From contig NW_024037059.1 in NCBI RefSeq assembly GCF_015706575.1, positions 37,237,058 through 37,301,057 on the forward strand: DNA of 64,000 bases, written 5' to 3'. This DNA comes from Patiria miniata. Taxonomy: Eukaryota > Echinodermata > Asteroidea > Valvatida > Asterinidae. Positions within the stretch are counted from its first letter, which is position 1; each line of letters begins with the position of its first letter. The position numbers and the translations under genes are program-made. The notes under the pieces are model-generated. The model was not told the origin of the DNA, did no database searches, and worked only from the letters and a program-made list of their open reading frames with translations. Shown here one piece after another: positions 30,901-56,217 of the stretch.

Positions 30901-31145
30901 CAGTAAACAGTTTTTGCGTGTCAGAGCAGGGGGGGGGGATTTCGCATTTTTTTCATGGATTTCGATGATTTTTTTTTTTGACAGAGCTGGGGGACCCCCC
31001 CCCCCCCCCCCGGATCCGCGCCTGCACCTCCTCGATCGTTTTGCGCAACACATGATCGAGTAGTGTGCAATGACATCGGGGATGACCCTACATTTCTTCA
31101 GAAGCTTTCGGCAGCAGCATGCGCCTTCCGCCGCCGTCTCCTGCA
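27970..31145. repeat. Compound repeat with duplicated flanks
   Basis: A ~185-bp segment with attaacactaggcctatatcacagaat and gctgccgatgtccgtatttttgtg occurs at 28080-28260 and again at 30810-30990. A second segment (gatccgcgcctgcacctcctcgatcg ... gatcgagtagtgtgcaatgac) occurs at ~28420, ~30655 and ~31012. These flank the 167-bp array at 28556-30520. Ends of the catgggcgtcgcgagg / cctggcgacgcccatg element also appear here. The layout suggests repeated insertion and unequal exchange; no coding region is seen. Confidence 0.7.
28556..30520. repeat. Tandem array, about 12 units of ~167 bp
   Basis: Each unit runs gctaaccccttgcaatttttgtcaatttt, ctccaaacttcctggaaagactcctaagg, accctggaacacattccaactcgattt, acagatatatcattaaaaagaaatt. 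The acagatat word recurs at about 28663, 28804, 28972, 29130, 29299, 29466, 29632, 29799, 29968, 30135, 30302 and 30467, a spacing of about 158-169 bp apart from one short unit. The units are AT-rich and diverged by point changes and small indels. Confidence 0.9.
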
Positions 31146-32497
31146 GTTCTTTTTCGGCTCTGAAAGATGGAGTTTTTTCGTGAGGGGTTAAATCTCACCC
31201 TCTCGAACAAAGCTGATGAAACTCGCCTCATACAATGATTTGTCGTGATTTGTCGACATGATATGAACGTTTAGTTCAATTCCATTTATAAACAACAGGG
31301 TTATTTAATTAAGAATAAAAAGTAGGACATATTTTTGACATGTAGTTCCAAAGGGAAAAAGTAAGGAGGTACATTTTGGGATTTTTATTTACAAAGTTGG
31401 GGTATACGTGGTTTTTGTGTGTGGAATCTTAAAAGATGGATTTTCAAATAGAGTTGATAATTTTCTAGCATTACATAAGTTTAATGAGCTTTCCAATGAG
31501 ACGTTGCGCTAAAAAAAATCGGCCCATGACGAGCATCCAATTAATTAATTTCAGCTTTTGAATTAAGAGCGGGACGCTCCTAATTTGTTCTGAATAGCGT
31601 GCGAAATTTCTGGACTGCAGCGCGCCATTTAAAAACAAATTTTTAAACTGAATAAAGGCAGACAAAAGCACGCGAGACAATTTAGCACGTATGCCATATA
31701 GTACCAACTTTATAAAAAAAAAGTCATACTTTATGAAATGCGTCCGTGACGATGCAGTATTTCGCTGATATCTGAAAAATAGTTCAGTGCTGCCTTGCTG
31801 GATATTTGTTTCTCCTTTTACCGACATTCTAAGCGCCTATTTTACCCCCTCGGTGTATTGGAATAGGGGGGGGGGGCGGGGGGTTGCAGAGTGGCAAATT
31901 GCAACGGGCTACAGATTTTAAGAGCGAGCCAGGCGGGGACGCTGAAAGAAGCAAAATCGGGGCGGCGACGTCGGCCGGTCGGAAAAAAGCGTGCACGTCA
32001 GGCGGCAGGGATGAAGAGCGCCACCTTCTGTCCGAGAGTGTCCATGAGTGTCCGCTTTTAAAAGTGACCCTATGGGTGCAGTGAACTCACCCATATGATG
32101 AGTGCCCCAACTTCAGAAAGTCAGTAAAAACACTCACAAGTTACTCTTCAAGGTGTTCGAGACACCATCAAAATTAAAGCTCATTTGATCATCTTTCGTT
32201 TGAATCTTTCAGACGATTCGTAACCTGTTAACCGCATATCCAGCCGCTCGACTGCTGGGCGCGTACACACTGAGTGGCTCAAAAAAGTTAGCATTTTGGA
32301 CGGTGAACCGGAATAATGTCACCAAAAAAGTTATATGTCACCATTATTTAATTAGCCCTGATGCTTCCATGCTAGAGCAAGAAAAATGTACCCCTATCTG
32401 CGATCCGCTATTCATGCACAATTCGATATAATTATAACGGGAAGTAATTGACTTCAAGTTCATGTATAATGGCGATCGATAAGCAGTGTGATCATCA
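31146..32497. other. Intergenic DNA without a recognised gene
   Basis: AT-rich, with a poly-G run near 31867. No exon with a domain signature was found on either strand. Confidence 0.35.
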
Positions 32498-33014
32498 GTC
32501 GGAGGAATATTTGCAAACATCAAAAAATAAAACTACCAAATCATTTTGAAATACCTTGCTGGACTGTTAGTGAATGACAGTGTAAAGCATCCTGTAAAAT
32601 CATGGCACCTGGTATACTGTCATTTTCAAGAAAAGTGGTATTTTTGTATCAATTTCCAACGCTGATCGGCCGATCAGCGTTGGAAAAAACTGGCTTTTTT
32701 TCAAATACTGGCCCCAATTGACCATCGCACTTGTTTGCAATCGATTACAAACCTATGAACGGGTACAAGCCAGCTAGACTGGTTCTCTGACCTTACAATT
32801 CCCCAATGTATGTAAACTGCTCTGTTTCTTCTTATATGGAGTCAGGGAACCAGACTACGGGAAAATGATTGTTTTTCTTGTTTTTTTTTAGCATGTTCGA
32901 ACCCAAAACCTCAAAAAAGTCAGTGTAACTATATTTGCTATATATTTCCAACCCCCCAATTCCATCCATTTCTGAAAATTACAGCAAAAGCAAATGATGT
33001 ATATTCCCTTTTAA
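32498..33014 (+). mobile_element. TTAA MITE, copy 1
   Basis: Contains the family body: tttgcaaacatcaaaaaataaaactacc near the left end, a perfect central palindrome ccaacgctgatcggccgatcagcgttgg (about 32656-32683), ctagactggttc / ggaaccagactac inside, and a right end tgtatattcccttttaa. The left terminus is eroded. Confidence 0.8.
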
Positions 33015-33672
33015 TAGGCAAACATTTAAATTTCGCGCGTAGTCACAAATTGCCCGCGCGCCTATCATTTAATTGGCGATCGTTACAATGGTGCCAGATA
33101 TCAATTCATTATCTGTTTCACCTGCAGCTTCATGTTGGTACAGGTTGACATGATTCGCTTACGTAACTCCGTTGTCTTACTTTTCCCGACAATAGGCCAA
33201 TAGCATCCCTCCTTATATTTTGAGTTTGTGAACCCTTTCGGCACACACCCAATAAGGGCAGGTCACTGACAAGTGCAAATAGAGGTCATATGCATCCGCG
33301 TGATGACATCATGCAAAAACATTTGACATCGTTACCACATTTGCAGAGTAAACATCTTGCAAGAAATTTAACACCATCTACGAAATGCAAAAGAGGACCT
33401 TATTGTACTGCAACGCATCAATTATAAAAGACCAGGGATATTTTGGGGACATTTGTAGATTTATTTTCTTATGACTCACGCTGTCATTTTCGATGTGTGA
33501 GGCGTAATGCGGTTGACCCGTTCCTAGTATTATCATTCAGTCGGCAGTTCTGAGGCACATTTCCTTGTTGTGAGAGAGTCTCCACGGCATCAGATTTTAC
33601 CGGAAACGTCAACTATTCTGGCCACTGTTTACATGTTACAGTAGGAAAGAGGAGGAAAGATAATTCCTCATC
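33015..33672. promoter_or_regulatory. Promoter and 5' UTR region of the FRK-like kinase
   Basis: DNA just upstream of the kinase ATG. An in-frame TAA at 33661-33663 fixes the start. A possible initiator, atcattcagtcgg near 33533, is the only promoter-like motif noticed, and it is weak evidence. No TATA box is convincing. Confidence 0.3.
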
Positions 33673-46438
<12,766 letters not shown>

Positions 46439-46469
46439 TAATGGTTGGGATGCGATTAAATAATTCCTA

Positions 46470-46616
46470 ACACCCGGTTCATATTCGGCGCGAAAGCGAA
46501 AGCAAACGCGAATTTGTGACGTCATGGTAAGTATTCGCGGTGCGAATTCGTGAAATCAACATATTTCAGCGAATTTCGCAGCGAATTCGCTTCGCATGAA
46601 GTATGAACCTATCTTT
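46470..46616. repeat. MITE, second copy of the taaagccgggttcatact family
   Basis: acccggttcatattcggcgcgaaagcg on the left and gcttcgcatgaagtatgaacct on the right are inverted. Opposite orientation to 16293-16473. It begins 32 bp after the kinase stop codon, so the 3' UTR probably includes it. Confidence 0.75.
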
Positions 46617-46681
46617 ATTGTGGTATGAGGGAAAGGAATATGCATTAAAAACGTAGATTAAACCAACCATTCTTAAAATAC

Positions 46682-46687
46682 AATAAA
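46682..46687 (+). terminator. Candidate polyadenylation signal of the kinase
   Basis: AATAAA 244 bp after the kinase stop. Position is the only evidence. Confidence 0.3.
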
Positions 46688-46992
46688 ATTTCTAGAAAAT
46701 CAAGTATGTGAATTTTACATGCTCCAATTGTTGGAGGTAATCAAATCAAATACTGACTGGCTGTAGTGTTTTTGGATAGGTGATGGCAAAATTAGAACCC
46801 GTCACTTAAGTGTAATGTGACCTGTGTCCATCTTTGTTTGGGGGATTACAGTGCGATACAAAAAACATAACGGAAGTTAGAACTCATGTATCTGAACATG
46901 AATCGGTTTTGTACTCTAAGTAAACAATTTTGTCTTTACAATAAAAAATATATTGAAAATGCTGCTATTCCACTTCACGTTAGAGTAAGTAT

Positions 46993-47470
46993 TAGGTCGT
47001 GTCCGAATTACTTGGCCACGGCTTGAAATTACACATGTCTATGGGCTCTGTGCGCCAACAAAAGAGGGTGCGTTTTTACCTTTTTTTGAGAGCTCCGTGG
47101 ACGGGACACACAGCGTGCGCGTACTGTACTGTACTGGTTCGCGTGCGAAGTACTCACGACTTCCTGAACATGCTGAATGTACAAAAGATATAGCCACTGC
47201 GTCTTGGCGTGAGCGTCAGGCGTCATCGGCGCGGGAATACCTTCAAATTCAACTTGCAATGGTCTCCGAGACTAATCCCCGCCTCCAATAACTTTGGATA
47301 CATTCGAAATACGCAGTGGATGGATCGGGAACCAGTCTAGGTCACCCCCAACTCTCCTTTTCTGGGCGTTGATGGGGTACTTCTGCACGAAGCCCATGGT
47401 AGCGGCTGCAGCCACTTCCCATAGACTTGTGTGTAATTTCAAGCCGTAGTCAAGTAATTTGGACATGGCC
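46993..47470. repeat. TIR element, 'cttgaaattacacatgtctatgg'
   Basis: Left tgtccgaattacttggccacggcttgaaattacacatgtctatggg and right ccatagacttgtgtgtaatttcaagccgtagtcaagtaatttggaca are inverted over ~45 bp with few mismatches. The middle is ~370 bp with no coding signal. Confidence 0.75.
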
Positions 47471-47606
47471 AGGGGCGGCTCGAAAACTTTGCTGGCTAAA
47501 TAAGGCCATCTCTGAATCATTGTGTGTATGGCTATGGCATTGTCATTGATCCATACCTGTCAAAATCCATAGCCCTGAGCAAAACTGATTTAAGCATGGC
47601 CTGCAG

Positions 47607-47730
47607 TAAGCCTCTGTACTGATGACGTCACACTTTGTTTACGTGTGTGCTTTCCTATGGTGCTCAGTGGACCGTGGGCCCCCACTGGCTCCATAGGAAC
47701 AAAGTGTGACGTCATCAGTACAGAGGCTTA
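47607..47730. repeat. MITE with perfect 31-bp TIRs
   Basis: taagcctctgtactgatgacgtcacactttg and its exact reverse complement enclose about 62 bp. The TIRs carry two TGACGTCA palindromes (CRE-like). Confidence 0.85.
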
Positions 47731-48689
47731 TTCAGTCAGCCACCCTGTCTTAAATTGAAAATGTCCCACAGGTGCACAGATGTATGCTCACGGTATCACA
47801 TTCTTTAAAAAATAGGGAAGGCAACGATTTGCAATGACTTCTTGCTTCATGATAACAAAAGTAGAGATTGCGCTGTAAACTACACACTTAGATACATAAT
47901 ACAATAAGGTATGTAAGAACAAAGGCATGTCCTCAGTATTGATAGTTTCCCCTCATTTACACAAAACAACTTTTCTTTCCATACACTAATGTCATGTACT
48001 TTGAAAGTGAGTAGTTGGAATGGTTTTGAAAGACAATTCCAAGGGAATGCATGTACATTGCCCTTTGTACAAGTACAGTTCTATCTGTTGTCTGTTTTTG
48101 TAATCAGCTGTCTGGAGAATGTCCCTCATTTGCAAATTGTGGGACGAATTTGTGTTGATTTCTGTCACTTTGCACAATGATTATTCTTGTGTGCAATGAA
48201 TCAGTTTGACTTAGCTTGGCAGCTTGTAAAAAATGCAGAAAAAAATGGTACTTTTCCTTAAAAAGAAGAAAATCAGATTTGATATTTGTAACCAGGCAGT
48301 CAGACTTTTTGCATTTTAAGTGTAATATAAATCATATATGCTAAAAGGTTACTTGTGTAAAGTCATTCGGAACTTGAGCTATTTTTACTATTTAAATTAT
48401 ATGTGGCTTGTCAAGGTACTAGACTCTTTGTTTTGGTTAAAAGGGGAAAAGAGTGGTTGGTTCCTAGAAACTAGGAACAAAGATGTGTGAAATGCAGGAC
48501 AGGCAGTTGTTTCCCCAAGGATTTGATAGAATAGTATACATGTACAATAGAATTCATTGTCCTTAAACAGTTGGTTAGAATGTTCCTTACAAAATTCAAA
48601 TAGTCACTGAATTATGGTTCTCGACAATTTATACAATACATGAACAAGTGGTGATATGCACTTTATAAGTACTATGATTATTATTATTA

Positions 48690-48840
48690 ATGGGATTTAG
48701 AATTGGGAGAAAAACCTTCTGACCAACTTCACCCTCACATCCGCTCTTCACCTGACATTAAGACTTTCAAACTGGCACTGGACAACATCAACATTCAAGA
48801 CCTGGCTCCCAAAACCCAATCAAGAATTTAGTTGCTGCAC
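48690..48840 (+). pseudogene. Possible C-terminal end of a LINE ORF
   Basis: A frame reads HIRSSPDIKTFKLALDNINI before a stop, resembling the RSSP..STFK..LK endings of L2/CR1-type reverse transcriptase ORFs. It is short and isolated, so only a decayed remnant is suggested. Confidence 0.35.
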
Positions 48841-49903
48841 ACCTGACCCTGACCAACGTACGTCGACAACCTTCTAGGTGTTTGTACGTTTATGAAACAG
48901 AAACAGATTGAACCTATCACTGGCAACAGTGGTCATGATTACACAGTTCATCTGTACACACAGTAATGATTTTCATAATGGCACACATGGACACGCATGG
49001 TGTGATGCATCAAGTCAGATCCTGTAATTTGATTTAGTTCTGCATTATTGTTTTACAAGAGGCCAGACTCTACATGAAGATACCTTGTTAAAAGTGTAAG
49101 AGTATCCGGCAATAATTATTAATGTGACATGTCCGCTCTGAACACAGGTTTTTCAGTTCTCAGTTACTTTCTGCTGGTTTAGATTTTGTCATTTATAATT
49201 TTTTTGTAAATTTTCTTATTTTTAATATGCTTATTGTACCTGTCATGAGTCTGATTAATTTCACTGTTAGTCAGTGACGAAACCAAGTACTACTGCATGC
49301 TGATTTCCAGACCCATTTTTATCTACATTTATGGTCAAAACACTTCATTTGTAATGCATGCTTATATATTAAAGATTCCTAAATTATTATAAAATAATAC
49401 GTTCTCGGAAACAAATGTCTGTATATAAGTAAAGTAATCTCTTTCTTTTTTTTACTCGGCAATGAAGAATGTGTCAGGTTTTAAAATGTCTTTTCACATT
49501 ATTTTTGGGATGTAAGTTGCTGTACATGTAGATAAAGTGGGAACAAACATGACCGATTGATTCAATTTTAATTCTCTTGCCAAGGAATTTTAATGTATTT
49601 TGCTTTTATATGATAGGCAAATCTGAGACGATACAGAAAAATCTCACTGTTTGAATCGATGTCCTATAAACCTAGGGAATAATTTTGAAATAGTGTGGTG
49701 ATTTCGTTTATATCATTGATAAGATTGATAGCTTCTGAAAACATGCATTTGAATTTTACTGAACAGTTCTACCTAGTTCGTGGTGGTTGGCTTTTGTTTG
49801 ACATCTCATTTTTACTTTTTTAAACACTTTTCACTGCTTTATTTGTTTAAAATTATAATGTAACATTTTATTGACTTCCCAAATGCACTTGTCATGATAC
49901 TCT

Positions 49904-50937
49904 ACAGGGTGCCCCCCAAAAGTTGTGGAAGCAGATATCCCTTTATTTCTCAAAAAGTACTGAACAGCAGTATTTCATCTTGATGGAGCATATTAATTAT
50001 ACTCTTTGTGTATTATTCAGTATTAAAAATGCCATGGAAATCCATTCATGCAATCCAGAGAGCTAACAGATTGTAAAAAGCTATGGGTTTTTCACCCATT
50101 CCAAGGAGATGGGATTTACACAGTTAAAGGGAATATACAGCATTTGCAAACATCGAAAAATAAAACTACCAAGTTTTTGCGAAATACCGTAATAGGATGT
50201 TGGTAAATGACAGTCTAAAGCATCCTGTAAAATTATGGCACCTGGTATACTGTCATTTTCAAGAAAAGTGGTATTTTTGTATCAATTTCCAACGCTGATC
50301 GGCCGATCAGCGTTGGAAACAACTGGCTTTTTTTCAAATACTGGCCCCAATTGACCATTGCACTTGTTTGCAATCGATTACAAACCTATGAACGGGTACG
50401 AGCCAGCTAGACTGGTTCTCTGACCTTACAATTCCCGAATGTATGTAAACTGCTCTAATTCTTCTTATATGGAGTCAGGGAACCAGACTACAGGAAAATG
50501 ATCGTTTTTCTTGGTTTTTATAGCATTTTCGAACCAAAAACCTCCAAAAAGTCAGTGTAACTATATTTGCTTTATATTTCCAACCCCCCAATTCCATCCA
50601 TTTCTGAAAATTACAGCAAAAGCAAATGATGTATATTCCCTTTAACTTAATTTACATCAGAGTGAAAAGGCTCATGACAATTTGATGCACTGATATCACT
50701 AACTGTGTAAATCACATTGGAATGGGTGGAAAACCCATGGCCTTTTACAAACTGTTAGATCTCTGGTTTGCATGAACGGATGTCCATGGAATTTTCACTG
50801 ATTATACACAAGAGTGTAATTAATATGCTCCATCAAGATGAAATACTCATGTTAAGTAGTGTTTGAGAAATGAAGGATATCTTCTTGCACATTTTTTTTT
50901 TTTTGGGGGGGGGGGGGACACCCTGTATACCTAAATG
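49904..50937. mobile_element. Larger TIR element with a nested TTAA MITE
   Basis: Ends acagggtgccccccaaaag and gggggacaccctgta are inverted; further blocks such as tcatcttgatggagcatattaatta / taattaatatgctccatcaagatga and cattccaaggagatggg / cacattggaatggg are inverted as well. The MITE at 50124-50645 sits in the middle and splits it, so the outer element is older. Without the insert it would be about 515 bp. Confidence 0.85.
50124..50645 (+). mobile_element. TTAA MITE, copy 3 (best preserved)
   Basis: Flanked by TTAA (50124-50127 and 50642-50645) with termini agggaatataca / tgtatattccct. Central palindrome ccaacgctgatcggccgatcagcgttgg. About 95 percent like copy 1 by eye. Confidence 0.9.
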
Positions 50938-51039
50938 TACAGACACTTAAAAACTGAGACCCATCTGCAGGAGTTTTCTTGAATTTCAGAGCGACATTAC
51001 AAAAAATTTCAGTAGTCCAATTTTGTTTCCTTCAAGATA

Positions 51040-51360
51040 TGGGTCAGGGCTGTTCAATAGACTTTACCCATAACTCGGCCATATTTAATTGAAAGTGAGG
51101 TAATCTCTTCATTTTTGGAACTTGCGAGGAGAAACCAAAGCAATGAACTAAAAGTTCGATACAAAATAATACCATGCTGCTCTGATGAATAATTTAAAAT
51201 TTGTGATTAAAAATACCCTAATGTTTTAAGCCATATTTAGAAAAAAATCAAAAGAGAGGCTTGGAACGCACTCCAATCATAAAATAGTCCGGCACCATCC
51301 CTTTCAACAGTTTACAATGTGTAAAATAGCTTCAGGGAACAAGATCGAAAATGGCTCCCT
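51040..51360. repeat. MITE, inverted copy of the gccagactatttatgca family
   Basis: Reverse complement matches 40086-40392 and 18555-18870 (ccaaaaatgaagagattacctcactttcaatt, tagtccggcaccatccctttcaacag). Ends tagactttacccataactcggccat / gaaaatggctcccttatgaataaggtcta are inverted. Confidence 0.65.
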
Positions 51361-53799
51361 TATGAATAAGGTCTATAGTCAATAGTTTTAACTTAGTGTA
51401 AATGCTAATGTAGACATAACGGCAAATGCCAGATGTTTTTGTATTCATTTCATCATTATTTATGAGCAACTTATATGTTGTAAACAGATTGTTTAAAATG
51501 GAGCAGTAGCATGAGTTATTCATGGAGATGTTTTTTTATAAATGAATTAAGGGGAAACAATTACTGAAGATGCAATATATTCGGGTATCTTACTTGCTTT
51601 CACTGATTTTAAGGTAACAAATCGTTGGGTAAGAAAACAGGATTGTATTCGTTGTTTTTATTAAGAGTTCATTTTGAATGGCCTGTATATTTCATGCAAA
51701 TAATTCAGAGAGAAGCAAATTGAGTAGTTTAAAGCGAATGCTACAGGGAAACTATCAATGTTTTTGTCTTTGAATTTATTTCAGTTTCACATGAAGTACA
51801 AACAAAATCTTCATTGTAAAGTGTTTAGAATTCAGATGATGGAAAAATGTTGCAACCTGACGCCTTTTCAGCGGTTGTGTACAAAGGCTACGGAGAGTAA
51901 AAAAAAAAAAGTATTTCTAACAAAATTGGAAATGTTTCTCATGTCTTATCATTTTTGCAATGACTGACCTTCATTGAGATGGTATATGAAGAAAAAAGTG
52001 GCATCAGGTTGCAACATTTTTTTCCCAGATGGTTTATATAAATATAGTTTGCATCATTGATAGACAATCTGGCTCTTTTCAAGCCTGTTTGAAACACTGC
52101 ATAGTATTTCTTTTCCCTTGGGAGGTAGGTCATTGCTACTGATAGTACACTATTAGGGTGATTGCACCAATGGTCCAGTTTATGAAGTGCCAAAAAGGAG
52201 TATTTTTGTTCATTCTGTTTTGTAGAATTACATGTTAAAAGTCCTCCATTCACGAGAGTTGCTTGTAGAAAGGGGTTATTAGCTAGCGCTTGTGAATACC
52301 TTGTCTTTTCTATTTATGTTAATCGGAAGAGATTTTTTTGATATTTGTACTAAAGAATATTTTGCTTGTTTTAATATACATTGTCGTGAAAAAAACCGAC
52401 AGGTGATAAATTTTTAAATATAACCTGCACCAGAGTTTTAATCATTGTATGTTTTTGTCCTCTCGGGGGAAAATGGACATGTCATTTTGTTTTAGTTCTT
52501 TATCCCCATACAAACTTGCTTTGATGAAGAAAAAAAAATGAAAGCTGTTTTAAATAATTCACAATCTTTTTCACATAATTTTAAACAGAACAGAAAGGAG
52601 AGAATCCCATTCAAAATATGTTTCATTGTTTGACCAAACACGTATGCCTAATTCCCCCCATAAGATTAATTGCCTTGTTGCAAGCTTACACTGTTTGGAA
52701 AGTTTCAATTTCCATCTTGTTGGGAAATCAAATAAACATTTACAGTTCAGTATTCATGGAAAACGGCACATAATAAAATTATTTTCAAAATGCAAACATT
52801 TACCTGTTATAAAAAACTAGGCTTGTCCGGCAATGAAGTTTTGGAGATGTATTTTTAACGTAAGGATATTGCTGTATGATACATACTTGGGCAATATACT
52901 CTAAAAAGAAAAATGTCTTTCTAGAAATTTAACTTCTCGTTTGTTTTCCTATTTCATGTGTACAGATTTATCGATGTGATGTTTTGTACGATGTGGTTGT
53001 TGATAGATGCCCGTCGTACACAGCATTGAATTATAGCAATTTACAAATATTCACGCTCTGTTCATTGCAACACAAAGTAGAGACAATTGTACATGAGTAG
53101 TTGGGCAACTGTGGCAGAATGAGACGGATTGAATATTATACATGTACTTGATGTTTCTGGTAATATTAAAATTTTGCTTATGAATGTGGGCACATAATTT
53201 GAACAGCTGATTATCATGTGGAATTATTTTGCTAGAATTGTGTAATAGGTGAAATCCCATAATGGGTAACTATAAAACCATTTTTTTGTGGACTCCGATA
53301 CTACATACAAGTAGCAGTGGAAGCAGTGTTATTATTTGACATTTATTTTGTGTATACTAAGAAATGAGAAGCTGTGAACATGCTCAGTAAAGTCATTGCA
53401 AATAAAATTGATTAAAAAAAATGAATGAAAAATAGCCTGTGGTGTGCATTCCTTGTCTGTTAAAAGATTCAAGACACAATCATGTGACAATTCTTGTGTT
53501 TTGGTCTTATGATGCAGTTTTTTGTAGGTAAAGGACAAATAAGGAATTTTTTTTTTATACATGTACCACTTGAAATGTGTGTAGTTTAAAAAAAATACTG
53601 AAATAAAATGTATTCAAAAATATGAAAAGAATACGAGGGAGATGCTTTTGTTGATATTTTTTGGGCGAAAGAAGGCATGACATGAGACTCCCCCCCCCCC
53701 CCAAAAAAAAATGATTTCATAGGCCTGTAGTGACCCTAGTTCAAATAGGCACACAAAGGGACATCATCCAAGATTGCATAAACCAATCCCAACTTTGGT
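51361..53799. other. AT-rich DNA without a recognised gene
   Basis: No exon with a domain signature, no array and no clear TIR pair were found. A poly-C run with A tail is at ~53690-53710. Possible distant 3' UTR or intergenic DNA. Confidence 0.35.
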
Positions 53800-54303
53800 T
53801 TAAAAGGAATATACAATGTATACAACATTTGCTTTTGCTGTAATTTTCAGAAATAGATGGATTTGGGGGGTTAGTGTTTTATAGCAAATATTGTAGACTT
53901 GTTTGAAGTTTTGTGTTCGATAGATGCTGGAAAAACCAGAAAAACAATCATGGTCTTGTAGTCTGGTTCCCTGATCCGTCTTAAGATGAAATGGAGCAAT
54001 TTATAGACGTCAGGGAATTGTAAGGTCAGGGAACCAGTCTAGCTGGCTTGTACCCGTTCACAGGTGTGTGATCAATCGCAAACAAAATATGGACTAACTA
54101 AATATGGTAAATTTGGGACAGTATTTGAAGAAAAAAACCCAGTTTTTTCCAACACTGAAAATGAAAATGTCAGCACACCAGGTGCCATAATTTTACAGGA
54201 TGCTTTAGACTGTCATTCACTGAGTAACAGTCCAGTAAGCTATTTCATAATAATTTGGTAGTTTTGTTTTTTGATGTTTGCAAATGTTGTATATTCCCTT
54301 TAA
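53800..54303 (-). mobile_element. TTAA MITE, copy 4
   Basis: Minus-strand copy flanked by TTAA, ends aaggaatatacaatg / tgtatattccct. The central palindrome has been lost by deletion (ccaacactgaaaatgaaaatgtcagc instead). Confidence 0.8.
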
Positions 54304-54732
54304 TGGTTACATAAAAAAAAAATCAGATCTACCTCAAAGTGTCAATATCTTAAATTCAGAAGAACTGCACTTCCTCCCCCCCCCCCCCCCGAAAAAAATA
54401 TAAGTAAAAAGCCAAGATTTAAATAAATGTACAAGTACAACAGGAGCAGGATTATCTATAAAAAAATATATTTTGAAGCTTCGTCTGTGACCGACAGTTT
54501 TCTGTGTGATGTCTCATTGGAAGCTTGCAAAACATCAACTGTAATCCTGAAAATCAGCACTTCAATTTCGAAAGTTATTTTTAGAGGTGTCACACTCAAA
54601 TACAAACACTGAAGTAGCTTTTCAATATGACAATCATATGGCCCTAAACAATCAAAATAAACTTTGATAAAAGGAATTCAAGTTGGGACTGACACGTTTT
54701 CATTGTGAGCATAGACCATTTACACATGGTCA

Positions 54733-54977
54733 GGGGCCAATTTCATAGAGCTGCTTAAGCACAAAATTTGCTTAAAGCACAAAAACGTCTCGCTTAATAA
54801 AATCATGTTACCGGTCAAAACTCCATGCGGTTGTTATGCTAAGTAAACAACAGCTAAATACCAGTCACAAGCAATGTACATCACATGGAGTTTTGGCCGG
54901 TAACCTAATTTTACTAAGCAATGTTTTTTCGTGCTTAAGCAAATTTTGTGCTTAAGCAGCTCTATGAAATTGGGCCC
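54733..54977. repeat. Foldback repeat, ggccaatttcatagagctgcttaagc
   Basis: Left ggccaatttcatagagctgcttaagcacaaaatttgcttaa and right ttaagcaaattttgtgcttaagcagctctatgaaattgggcc are inverted, and a second inner pair ttaccggtcaaaactccatg / catggagttttggccggtaa continues the stem. 245 bp. Relative at 19928-20195. Confidence 0.85.
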
Positions 54978-55009
54978 AGATAAAATGGACAAGTATGGGC
55001 CTTCTTGTA

Positions 55010-55460
55010 AACCCTAACCCTCCTCAATCCTCCTCAATCCTCCAGGCAGTTTTGGAGGATTGAGGCTGAATGGCTAAATAATGTCGGTTGATTGTGCAGG
55101 ATGCATTGTGTCGAGTTAAGGCTTAGGCTGTACCCAGCATTTTGTTCAGTCATACATAATTGAGCCCTGCATTATGCATTATGCTTGATATCATCCGCAC
55201 TGCTTTTGAATGTCATTGGCACTGCCTAGACCCAAACTAACCGCCCCTAAAGCTACAAAATACTACCGAGTAGTAACCCGTAGTATGCATTTCTTTCCAT
55301 ACAAGTGTGCACAACACATGTGATATTATGTGGTGTTTGGTCCTTGACCCCCAAAGAGCCTTTTTAGGGGGTTAGGGTTAGCAGCGATTGTTGGAGGATT
55401 TTGAAGACTTGAGGCATGGTCACCCCTCCACTGAACAAATTGAAGAAATAAAGGATTGAG
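55010..55460. repeat. Diverged 'tttggaggattgagg' repeat
   Basis: aaccctaaccctcctcaatcctcc and the inverted ggaggattgaggctgaatgg are close together; similar words occur at ~22895-22960 and make up the minisatellite in the kinase intron. The rest has no signal. Confidence 0.5.
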
Positions 55461-55463
55461 GGG

Positions 55464-56217
55464 CTGAATCCAATTTTTACATGGTGGCAATTTGAGGATT
55501 TTGCAGGATTGTGGATCGTCTATGTAATATACAATGGCAAAAGCCATGGTCTATAACATTTCAGCAGACTCGCTGATTAATTATGCAAGACAACCGCATC
55601 TTGACCTTGACCAATCAGCGGGCGCTTTCTATATCAGGTCTTCGGTCATTCACCGTTGTCGCATCATAGACATGGATGACAAAAAATACCCTAGACACAC
55701 CAACAAAGGCTGTGGTCATACGCTCTGTATTATGTTACACGATACGCGCCTGGCTGTTGTTGTATTACAAAACACTGCATTCGAATTGACCAATCACATG
55801 TTTAGTCCTGATTTGGGAATGAACAAATTGAAGAAATAACAAATGATGTTGGAGGACCGAGGCTGAATCCAATTTTTACATGGTGGCAATTTGAGGATTT
55901 TGCAGGATTGTGGATCGTCTATGTAATATACAATGGCAAAAGCCATGGTCTATAACATTTCAGCAGACTCGCTGATTAATTATGCAAGACAACCGCATCT
56001 TGACCTTGACCAATCAGCAGCCTTTCATCAGGTCTTCGGTCATTCACCGTTGTCGCATCATAGACATGGATGACAAAAAATACCCTAGACACACCAACAA
56101 AGGCTGTGGTCACACGCTCTGTATTATGTTACACGATACGCGCCTGGCTGTTGTTGTATTACAAAACACTGCATTTGTATTGACCAATCACATGTTTAGT
56201 CCTGATTTGGGAATGAA
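55464..56217. repeat. 400-bp tandem duplication
   Basis: The block starting at ctgaatccaatttttacatggtgg (55464) recurs 400 bp later (~55864) with very few differences; copy 2 is shortened near 56021 where gcgggcgctttctata is missing. The two long open frames in it are copies of each other. Confidence 0.9.

Larger units (their letters stand above)
46439..49903. other. Kinase 3' UTR and gene-poor DNA
   Basis: Follows the kinase stop codon. AATAAA signals at 46682-46687 and about 46940 could end the transcript. Contains three MITEs (46470, 46993 and 47607) and a LINE remnant near 48700. No other coding region is recognisable; base composition is AT-rich. Confidence 0.4.
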
